Source of the DNA: Gavia stellata
Taxonomy: Eukaryota; Chordata; Aves; Gaviiformes; Gaviidae
Reading direction: 5' to 3'
Length of the DNA: 64,000 nucleotides
Assembly: GCF_030936135.1 (NCBI RefSeq)
Contig: NC_082637.1
Location: forward strand, 45,163,821 to 45,227,820
Shown here: positions 1 to 64,000 of the stretch, in pieces
How positions within the stretch are numbered: position 1 is the stretch's first letter
Layout of the letters: every line of letters begins with the position of its first letter
Made by a program: the position numbers and the translations under genes
The notes under the pieces: model-generated
Seen by the model: the letters and a program-made list of their open reading frames with translations, nothing else
Databases searched by the model: none
What the model was told of the DNA's origin: nothing

Positions 1-1143
1 GCTGGTGACTATTCCCAGAGCTTACACTCAAATGCCAACTCTTAAGCTGGTCAGTCATCTTGAATTCTAGGTAATCATCAACTGCAAACACACTGAGATA
101 AGATGCTTAAAGATTTTTTAATTCATTTATTACCTGTGCACAAGGGAAGTAACTACCAATAAAAACTCAAAAGATATACAGTATTTTTTACATGGTGGTT
201 AAAAGTAATTAGAATATCACATGACCATGAATGAAAGTAATGTTTCCAATTACAAATCAGAATACATGTTAGAATCCCAATGGAACAAGCCAAAAAGCCT
301 TAGAAGCAGTTCCAGAGCACAATCCAGTGCCCCTTTAATTTGCACAATGATAATTTACAGTTAATCTTTGTGAATATTGAGACAATGTTACAATGCAAGT
401 TTCTGTACAGTTAGATGTAAAGAGTTAACCAGAACAGTAATTCTAGTGTATTTTAACTGAACTTGCTTAAGCATTTTTGCTGAGATGGTTACCAAAGATG
501 CTGGAAGATTCTACACCAAAACCATGTCTTACAATTTTTTTTTTTCCCCTGGCGTTTTTGTGTTACTTATCTCATTCTATTGCAATGTGTAAATCTCTAG
601 AAATGAGCTGTCTCCATTGTATATATTGTGTTTATACTTCATACAAATTAAAGCAAAAAATGGTAGATTACTCAAGTGGTATAAATCTTACAGCATTTTG
701 CTAGCAAAAAAAAAAAATACATGCCAAAATCACAGTAAGCAGTATTGGTACCCACAAATTGTAGCTTCAATTACTTTTTTTTCTTTTTAATTTGTATTCT
801 ACATAAATTACTACTGAAGGCTAATGTTTAAGTAGTAAATAAATTGGACAGTTGCAGGTCAGACAAAACCTGTTCACCCAACTGTGAAAGCTGATATTTT
901 TTCAAAAAAAAAAAATCCCAAATAATGCAGAACAAAAAGAAGTGTGATGCATGCAATAGAGTGAAAATGCATTGATTCCCACTGTTTGAAGAAAACTACT
1001 GCACTCCACCTTAAAATGCATCAGACCAGTTTTAGTTATAACAAGACAATCCCAAGAGTCAGAATGAAATAAAGCAAATATTTTAAAGATTTAAGAGCTG
1101 TTATCAAAAATAAATTACATTTTTTCAAGTTAAAGAAACACTG
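1..1143 (-). other. UBQLN1: UBQLN1 3' UTR (probable)
   Basis: This is the AT-rich stretch downstream of the stop codon, read on the minus strand. A minus-strand AATAAA lies at 126-131 with an overlapping ATTAAA-type signal just beyond it. Cleavage could therefore fall near 100-115, giving a 3' UTR of about 1.0 kb. The human transcript has a longer 3' UTR, so it may instead continue past the left edge of the window. There is no open frame of note. The exact end cannot be decided from sequence alone. Confidence 0.5.
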
Positions 1144-32903
<31,760 letters not shown>

Positions 32904-32966
32904 GGCGGGGGCGGGGGGGAGGGGAGGGGAGAGGAGAGGAGAGGCGAGGCGAGGCGAGGCCTGGCC
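32904..32966 (-). other. UBQLN1: Pyrimidine-rich 5' UTR segment of UBQLN1
   Basis: The plus strand is a run of G5/G7/G4 blocks followed by GAGGA and GAGGC repeats. The mRNA strand is therefore C/T-rich right up to the start codon. The plus strand meets the simple four-G-run pattern for a G-quadruplex. It is probably transcribed as 5' UTR, though the start site is not known. Confidence 0.6.
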
Positions 32967-33086
32967 GGCTGCGGGCGCGCGGCTTCCAGCGACTCCAGGC
33001 GGGCTGTCCCAGCCGCGCAGCGCCCGCGACACCCGCTCCCGCAGCGGCGGGCGGAAACAGCACGGCGCGGCCGCGGCGCGCGCTGA

Positions 33087-33093
33087 TGACGTC
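33087..33093. promoter_or_regulatory. CRE-like site
   Basis: TGACGTC, about 185 bp upstream of the UBQLN1 ATG in the CpG island. A CREB/ATF-type half-palindrome; occupancy is not known. Confidence 0.5.
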
Positions 33094-33165
33094 CCGCATC
33101 GGGGAAGTTACTAGAAAGGGGAGCTGTCTGCCCGGGCGTAGGCTTGCCCGCCCCGCTCCTCCAGC

Positions 33166-33225
33166 GCGCGTGCGCCGTCCCCGCCCTGGAGGAGCGGGGC
33201 GGTGGCGCGGAGCCTGCGCATGCGC
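33166..33225. promoter_or_regulatory. Pair of NRF1-type sites with GC boxes
   Basis: GCGCACGCGC on the minus strand (33166-33175) and the palindrome GCGCATGCGC (33216-33225) flank CCCCGCCC and GGGGCGG boxes. NRF1 sites are typical of CpG-island promoters of housekeeping genes. Confidence 0.6.
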
Positions 33226-33330
33226 CGCTGGCCTTCACCGGCTGCGCGGGGACTTTACGTCCCTGAGAGCGACGCTCTCCCGCGATCAGAGTGCCGCAGG
33301 GGAGCTTAAAATTACTTTTCAGCTACAGTT

Positions 33331-36300
33331 CTGTGCTTTGAAGTTTCGGGTAAATACATGAAGAGGGTTGCTGGGAGTTTCCCAGTGTTGGGAGTGCAGA
33401 TGCCCGATGCGCAGCTGCGGTTTGCCGGAGCGCTGATCCGTCAATGGCGTAACAGAGGCCGGTCAGGGCCTGCGCGGTTTTTTGTGTTGGAAAACGCAAG
33501 AAAACTAACTCGGTGCAGCTTGTGAACCTGCACTGAGGAGATAAATCATGCCTGTTGCTTTTAAATTGCTTACTTGGCACCAGCTGAAGGGTTATAAGTA
33601 CTAAACATTTACTACTTTAAATGTAGCTTTGCTATGGACCAAAAGAACTTTGTCACTCATTAAACCTAGTATCACCTAGTATCAAGCATTTTCCCAAAAT
33701 ATGAGTGGTTTTCCTGACTGTCAGGAAATTCAAGATGCCTGTTCTGGTTTTGGTGTAAAACGCATGTGTGGCTTCGAATTCCAGAGTCAAATGCCCTTTT
33801 TCCCTTAAATAAGAGTTGGCGTTTCCCACAGTAGCCTGGCGCACCAGATGATTTGCTGGCTTGGTCTGCTGTTGGGATAATCTCTCAGGAGCTCTATGTA
33901 AATTGTTTCAGCTGATACTAAATCAAGTGTAATACAACATGGTAGGCTCCAACCCTCTCAAATTTTTACTAAAGGATTTTAAAACCTGCGAAGAGGTTTT
34001 AAAATAGGAATACTAAAGACTGGCTGAAGGCAATTCCAGGTTTTGCCTCTCCTAGAGCTTTGGTTTGTTGCAGGCAAAAATAATTCCAGGCATATTTAAC
34101 CACTAAGCCTTTCCTTGGTCACACTTGTTCCTTCTCCACATTAGTCACGACCCTACAAGGTGTTGAATTCTGCTTGCAGCAGAGCACTTCGACACATGCC
34201 AGTGCTACACTGTCCTATCAGTTGGCACGGTGAGGGACATAATGAAGTAAAGTTTTGCACTGCCATCAAGCAGTGATTTCAAGCAGAAATCGCTCAGATC
34301 AAAGTGCAAGGAGCTGTTCCTCATCCCAGGCTGTTCTTAGTTTACAGATACAGCTCATGCTGACTGTATTGTTACTTGAGTAGAGTTTGTACTGGAGTAG
34401 CACAACTGCTACCTGGTTATGGTTAGTGGAAATTGACAAGTTAGACAAATACTCGTTAGTGTTATTTACTGCTGTATATTTATTTACTGATGTATATTTG
34501 TTACAATGGACAAGGATACTAAAAATCTGTAGAAAATAACTTGAAAGCTATCGGCAGTTCTTAATTAAGCAAAGAGGAAATTTCAGCAAAGAATGGTTGT
34601 TTCTTTGTCTTAATTTTGGTAGAGATAACAGGGATATGGGAGCTCATTTGCCAGTAGTGGAAGCATCCAGATGGAAAATACCCTAAAACAGGACATGTGT
34701 TCACAATCTGATAGTTGAGAACACAGCTTATACACAATGCATGGAAAATCAAAATGATACAGCAAAGAATTTTGCGTTCTTAATCCTCCTTAGGCTGATG
34801 GCTTTTTAAACACTTCTTTTCTCTTGCTTTTTCTTTTCTTTCTCACATCCTTCCACCTGTGCTTTTATTTCCCCCTTCTATAACCATCTGTGCAACTTTT
34901 CTTCATCAATTTCTGATGCTAAAGAATGTAATTCAGAATATTAGAGAGAGCAGCTTCATTTTTATGCCACTGCGTTTTCCTCACTCACGGTTACGTATTT
35001 ACTGCAGAAGTTCAACTTAATTCCCAACTCTGACTAGACATCTTCAGTTTGGTATTTTTTCCATAGGTAGTTCATTTAAACCAATGCAAAGGCATTTAAA
35101 TTGGCTTGAAGGAAACAAACTGAAAATGAACATGCAGTGACCAGAAAGCATTTTGCATCAAAATGAAAATACTGGCCCAGGTCAAGTTGAACCAAATTAA
35201 GAATATCAGTAAAAGGTATTGAACCAGTTTGGCTAAACTCAGTTTAGTGTTTTACCTGAAGTTAGTGACGCAATTTTGAATTTAGACAAGGTCTTAGGTC
35301 ATTTAATGACAGTAAAACTTACATGCAAGATCTCCCAAGTTTTGCTATAAACAATGCATAACATTCCTTATATTTCTGAATATTAAAACCAAAACATAAC
35401 ACAAACACCTGTGATTTATCCATAATGTATAAGGGAAGAGTATAGACTTCTACTTTCATATGACCTTAAAAAGATGTTCTATATATTGTTTCCCATTCCT
35501 GACTCGTCAGAACAAAGGTTAGGACTCTTTGTTTTAGACACAGTTAAAGGGATTAAATTAAAAAAGCTGCATGCTGAAGTGTAACTGGATAGACAACAAT
35601 TATCTTCTGCTGTTGATACTCTGCCTTTAGTGTAGCAAACCACGAGAACAATGCCTTGTTAGATCTGAACCAGAGGGCAACATCCTTGTCAGCTCATCAG
35701 TAATTCTAATAAATGAAATGCTGTTGTCTCACGTTCAGTGGGATTTGCTTTACTTTTTGGAAGACACTAAAGATCTTCATAAAAGTAGCATTAGACAGGA
35801 GTAGAGCCGTGAGCTTCTGAACTGTGTCTGGTAGTTCTTAGCTAGAATCACACACTCAGAAGTCTAGAAAAAAAAGTAATTTGTTTTATTATCCTGATTG
35901 GTTAACAGGTTTTTCCAATTGTACTCTACTACCTAAGCCCTATCCCTATTTATTTTTGTCAGTTTGAGTCACAAAAATCACATTTAAAGTTTTGTAGTTG
36001 TATTTAGTCATATCCTTCCCAGCAATTTTTTTTCTCCAGCTCCACTCTACATGTACCCTGTACTTTGGTCTTTCCAACAGCCTCTTGGTCTCCCTAACTT
36101 CTGTTGTGTGGAGGTTTTAATCTCTTTGGGCAAAGACACCTCAGTTCCAATAATATCAGATTTTTTTTCCTCCAAAATTCATTAGCATTCCTAATTTGAG
36201 CATGGGAAGCTTGTATCTGTAGTATTGCTTTAACCGCCCGCTTTAAAGGTAGTACAGAACCTATGCAGTCTAAACTCCTTCTAATGTTCAGTAAATAGGA

Positions 36301-38514
36301 GCCTTTTTCTCTTCCTTCTATTTATTCTGGCTTTCTCACCTCACCTTTGGTTATGAGATTCTGATTATTTTTTATTTTTTACAATGAGCCTTTTTTTTTT
36401 TTAAAAAAAAAAGGTTTATTGTGTTGCTATGTCTATAATTTACAGCTTATTTTAAAGCAACTAGGACAGATACAGAATACTGTTGAAGATTTGTACAGGA
36501 AACCAGAATGATGAAACTGGCTATTGCCAAGTTATATGCACTCACAGTCCAAAGTGACTCATTGTGGGAAAGTAACAGCAAGACAATTGCTGAGTTTTCA
36601 GAAGAAAGTATACTGGGAGTATCCTTCCTGAAACAGTCTGCAACAGCTATAGAAAAAGCTTTCTCTTTATGAACATTCAGTTATTATAAATGTAAAAGGA
36701 ATAGATATGAGAAAATACAATTTTTTTTTCCTCCAAGAGTCATAATCTACAAGTAAGAGCAACATAGTGGAGAACAAATCAGCTGATGGAAGAATTTCTG
36801 TGTAATTTATACTGGACCAGCTAATACACCAAGTGGTGAACAGGGAAAGGAGTTGTGGTGAACAATGAGAACTGTATTCACCATTGCCCAAACTAGAAAT
36901 GTGTCTATTTCTTTAGCACTTAAAAACAGAATGAGCTTTTTCTGAGGACATGAACAACACACACTTCAACTTCTGTTTCATTTTAATAGAATTCCTTCTG
37001 TTGTTAAACAGCAACCATTATACAAACTAATTTTCGTTTATGTCAAACTCAATAGCATAAAAAAAGAACACAGGTTAGTTGTACAGTGTTTGGGGTGGTG
37101 GTGGGGGAAAGCTTTTACTGACCATCCTGAAAGAAAAAAACAAAACAAACCAAAAAATCCCTATGTCAAATAGGGACAGATAGGCAAATTAAAACTTACA
37201 GGAAGACAAATTTGTAGGATAGCAGGTAGCCAGTCTTCTGGACTTTGGCTTCTAGACAGCTGAAGCAATAGAACTTGGAATTATTCTCTCCAAATATAAT
37301 TTAGCAATTTAATGACACCTTGAAACAGACCGATTAGATTTTGGGAACAGGTGTACATTCTGGATTTCCTAATTCAAAATTGCTTACAAATACGAACACA
37401 TTGGAGAAGAAGTCACATCTTAAAGTTATAGGCACCACTGATTTGATTAGAAAAAAGTCCTGGTTCTGTTCTGGTAAATATTTCCTGTGGGGCAGCAAAT
37501 AATGAAAAACGTACCACCTCCCCAGATAAAGGGCTTTTAGTTTGAATCTGACTATTAACAAGACAGATTACTTTGTTCCACCCAGTATTGTTTTATCTGT
37601 TAGGATAAGATGCTGCAGTTGTGTGATCACAGGGTTCACAGTTCTGAAAAAGTGGTATCGGTGCCGTCCTGAGGATGCGGTATTTGGAAATTATTTTCAA
37701 AGAGTTGGTGAGAACAAAAAAAAACAAAGAAAAGGTAGGACAAACAAATCAGTGAAGCCACAGTAAGACTTCCAGTATTATTATGAAATTTGAGTAATTA
37801 TGGACTATTAGCTATAATGTCTGATTTCTTAGAAAAGTCTTATTCCACTGTTAGTGTCTTCATGGTATTACTTTTCAGAAGTCACTGCTAACTGCAAGAG
37901 CTTTACAGATTCATCGTACCTTTATTGATAAAGACTTCTGTCCCACTTTCCTCTCCTGCCTCCCAGTGAAGTGCTGTATTTGCAAATACTTTGCTTTGGA
38001 AATTGCTTAGTGCTACAGCATGTTCAAAAAAAAGTCTCAGTTAAAAGTCTTCTATTCTTAGATGTACAGGTATTTTGCTTTTTCCTCTCCTTAGTCTCTT
38101 CTGTGGTTCTTTCCCTCCAACTTCTGTGTTCTCTGCTGATTTCCCAGGTAACTGACAGCGAGTTTCTACCTTCTTTCTAGTCAGCCAGCTCCTACTTGTA
38201 CTTCTGTAATGTTTCACTTTGACAACTATTCCAAAATAAGTAAGATCCCAGGATTTAGTACTACATTCAGTGCTGCACAAACAGTTCTGCATTTTTATAG
38301 CCATATTGCATTCACTGACAGTTAACATGGGACAAAAAAAAAGTTTGAGCTTTGTCTCTTAGCTCAAGAGGAATTGTTTATTACTAGGCAAGCTCTGAAG
38401 AATGACATAGGGCACTTTTCAAATATAAAAGGTAGGGAAGCTCTTTTACATGGCAGTTTCACATGTCAGCTTCTACATTTTGCAGCTGAAACCCATGTAC
38501 ATATGAAAAGGATA
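33331..38514. other. Intergenic region between UBQLN1 and GKAP1
   Basis: AT-rich sequence of about 5.2 kb with short homopolymers (T then A run near 36390-36412). No coding exon, RNA gene or recognisable transposon. Frames of 60-75 codons are scattered on both strands as expected by chance. Confidence 0.8.
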
Positions 38515-38518
38515 CAGA

Positions 38519-39310
38519 TAATAGAATCTTAGAATCAAAGTAGCGGTTTGGGGCGGAAAGGACCTTTCAAAGATCATCTAAGTCCACCCCTCTGCCATGA
38601 GCATCTTCAACTAGATCAGGTTGCTGAAAGCCCCATCCAACCTGACCTTGAACACCTCCAGGAATGGGGCATCCATAACTTCTCTGGGCAACCTGTTCCA
38701 GTGTCTCACTACCCTCATTGTAAAAAATTTCTTCCTTACGTCCAATCTAAATCTGCCCTCTTTCAGTTTAAAACCATTACACCTTGTCCTGTCACAACAG
38801 GCCCTGCTAAAAAGCTTCTCTTTCTTATAAGCCCCCTTGGTATACTGGAAGACTGCAAGAAGGTCTCCCCAGAGCCTTCTCTTCTCCAGGCTGAACAACC
38901 CCAACTCTTTCAGCCTTTCCTCATAGAAGAGGTGTTCCATCCCTCTGATCATTTTTGTGGCCCTCCTCTGGACCTGCTTCCAACAGGTCCATGTCTTTCC
39001 TGTACTGAGGACTCCAGAGCTGGATGCAGTACTCCAGGTGGGGTCTCACGAGAGTGGAGGAGAGGGGCAGAATAACCTCCCTTGATCTGTTGGCCATGCT
39101 TCTTTTTATGTAGCCCAGGATACGATTGGCTTTCTGGGCTGCGAGTGCACATTGCCAGCTCATGTCTAATTTTTCATCCACCAGTATCCCCAAGTCCTTC
39201 TCTGCAGGGCTGCTCCCAATCCCTTCATCCCTCAGCCTTTATTGATACCAGGGGTTGCCCCGACCCAGGTGCAGGACCTTGCACTTGGCCTTGTTGAACC
39301 TCGTGATGTC
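38519..39310 (-). mobile_element. CR1 LINE fragment, intergenic
   Basis: About 0.8 kb of CR1 ORF2 3' part and 3' UTR. A minus-strand frame reads [70 protein letters not shown] and [13 protein letters not shown]. Frames shift near 38940 and 39170. The octamer-type end lies at 38521-38535. It is older and more diverged than the two large copies and lies just downstream of the GKAP1 3' end. Confidence 0.93.
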
Positions 39311-39519
39311 CTATACAGGGAGGGGAAATAATGACTGTTGACTTTTTTTTTTTTTAAACAGCTCTGGATTCAGCAACAGCAAGATGCTTTTGCATGAGCT
39401 GTCTCATTTTCAGTTTTGATTTGGTGAAACTTGACCATTTGCATACTACTGCATTTGGATCTTGACAGTCATTAAATTAAGTCTTCTTAATTGAGAAATT
39501 CTGTGAAAGCAAGAATTCA

Positions 39520-39802
39520 AACACAGAAATGGAAGAGTAAATTTTATTGAATGATGAAAAACTAATGGCATTACAGTTAGTTTCAGCTTTGCTGGAATAC
39601 TAGTTTTCTAATTTTTCTGTAGCAGAAAGTGCAACAAATTAATAACAAATTAATTATTCAGACTGTTAAACAAACTAGTAATTGTTAATTTATCTTCAAA
39701 AGCTGCGTAGTTGAGCAGTTGTGCAACAAATATATAAATTTTTGCAAAACCCTGAAAAAAGATTTGATTTTTTTTTTGCTTTGAATCTGGTGGCAGAGAA
39801 GA
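39520..39802 (-). other. GKAP1: GKAP1 3' UTR (probable)
   Basis: From the stop to a minus-strand AATAAA at 39543-39548, which suggests cleavage near 39520-39530. A further AATAAA at 39238-39243 lies inside the downstream CR1 fragment and could serve as an alternative end. Confidence 0.55.
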
Positions 39803-62996
<23,194 letters not shown>

Positions 62997-63004
62997 TGCC
63001 ACAT

Positions 63005-64000
63005 CTGAAATTCAACTGAGCTGGCTTCTTTTTTAATTATGAGGTTTCCTAGAAAAACAGCACAGAAGTAAGAATGAAAATCATGTTTGACCAAACAATC
63101 AATAATTCCTATCTGTTAGCTGCAGGACTAGTATTAAAAAAAAACCCCAAACTCAGTATTATTTCTTTATATTTTTACTAAGTTGTATTATCTTAAGTAT
63201 TCGAACAAGAACTACAAAAGGAAAGAATAATCTATAAAACAACAGTTACTTTAGGCTAATACATTTATTTCTGAGAGATTATATTTGATGGAAAAAAACA
63301 AGCAGAAGGCTCTAAAAGAAGTTGGCCTTCATGATCTGGAGGGGAAAAAGAAAAAAGAAAGGAAAAAAAAAAAGGATAGGAAAAAAAAGATCCAGGAATA
63401 GTGTAGTGCTCCAAAACTGTTTCAGATGCCTTCCTTGGAGCCTGACAAACATATGGTTTGAAAAAGAAAGCAAGTAGATATTATGATATGCAGGCTCCAG
63501 TTTTGGTTAAGCAGCCTTATTTGTTATTTTACAAGTACTACCATTTCATTCCCAAGCCACCGGAGATTCAACAAGCAGTTTTCTCCCCAGGAGGGTGAGT
63601 CCAGCATCATGGCTGGTACTCTTCAAACATTAGGCTCACCTGTTCTTACAGCACAACACAGAGGATGTATTGGGGGGAGGCTGAACTGGGAAACACACTT
63701 AAGCCTTCAGTTGGCCTCTGTAGCTATAACCAATGTGTATATCCCCATGACACAATTCCAAAGTACAAATCATTTATCTAGTGTAAAAGTTAAATGTTTG
63801 GCATAGGAATATTTGTCTAATTGCAAGTTTTCCATGCAAAGTTTAGTGAATTAGGAGAAGACTGAAAGTGATGTTATTTCATCAGTGATTATAGATTTCA
63901 TAGAAAACAGACATCTAGCTATGTTGATGTACTGTGACAGAGAGGTGCCGTGAAATAATACATACTTTTTGAAAGCACTGTTTGAAAGGAATCCTTACAG
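63005..64000 (-). other. GKAP1: GKAP1 intron 1 (part)
   Basis: AT-rich sequence upstream of the first coding exon, with A-rich runs near 63340-63390. There is no CpG island here, so the non-coding exon 1 and promoter should lie right of the window. A 107-codon plus-strand frame at 63483-63806 resembles nothing known to me. Confidence 0.75.

Noticed and set aside
62997..63002. GTG two codons upstream as the GKAP1 start
   Set aside because: Vertebrate genes start at ATG, and the ATG at 62996 fits the mammalian N-terminus and has a strong context.
63483..63806. 107-codon plus-strand frame
   Set aside because: No similarity recognised. It lies antisense in GKAP1 intron 1 and no splice or promoter evidence supports it.

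Overview
The window is vertebrate nuclear DNA, almost certainly from a bird. The evidence is several CR1 non-LTR retrotransposon copies with the typical octamer 3' ends, two solo LTRs of a kind common in avian genomes, AT-rich introns, and a single CpG-island promoter. It holds two protein-coding genes, both on the minus strand, in the order UBQLN1 then GKAP1. That is the order of the human 9q21 block, which corresponds to the avian Z chromosome; the Z assignment is inference.

UBQLN1 (ubiquilin-1, proteasome shuttle) is complete in its coding part. Eleven exons run from the ATG at 32903 down to the stop at 1144 and encode 585 residues. Every junction was read by eye and the phases close. The CpG-island promoter lies around 32.4-33.3 kb. 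Intron 1 is 17.3 kb and is the main repeat sink of the region: it holds one large CR1, two CR1 fragments and two solo LTRs, both in sense orientation.

The intergenic interval runs from about 33.3 to 39.5 kb and holds one CR1 fragment and nothing else recognised. GKAP1 (G kinase-anchoring protein 1) follows: eleven coding exons from the ATG at 62996 to the stop at 39803 encode 367 residues. Its non-coding first exon and promoter lie beyond the right edge. Its large intron 3 carries a second large CR1, inverted relative to the first, and an isolated GC-rich, CpG-rich patch.

Points worth a second look: a GC-AG intron and a 23-nt microexon in GKAP1; a NAGNAG acceptor at the last UBQLN1 exon; an in-frame 84-nt UBQLN1 exon whose human counterpart is alternatively skipped; a solo LTR with a perfect 5-bp target duplication; two closely similar inverted CR1 copies with independently broken reverse transcriptases; and the orphan CpG patch. 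I found no bacterial-type system, CRISPR array, rRNA or tRNA. I see no clear evidence of a wholly new biological system.
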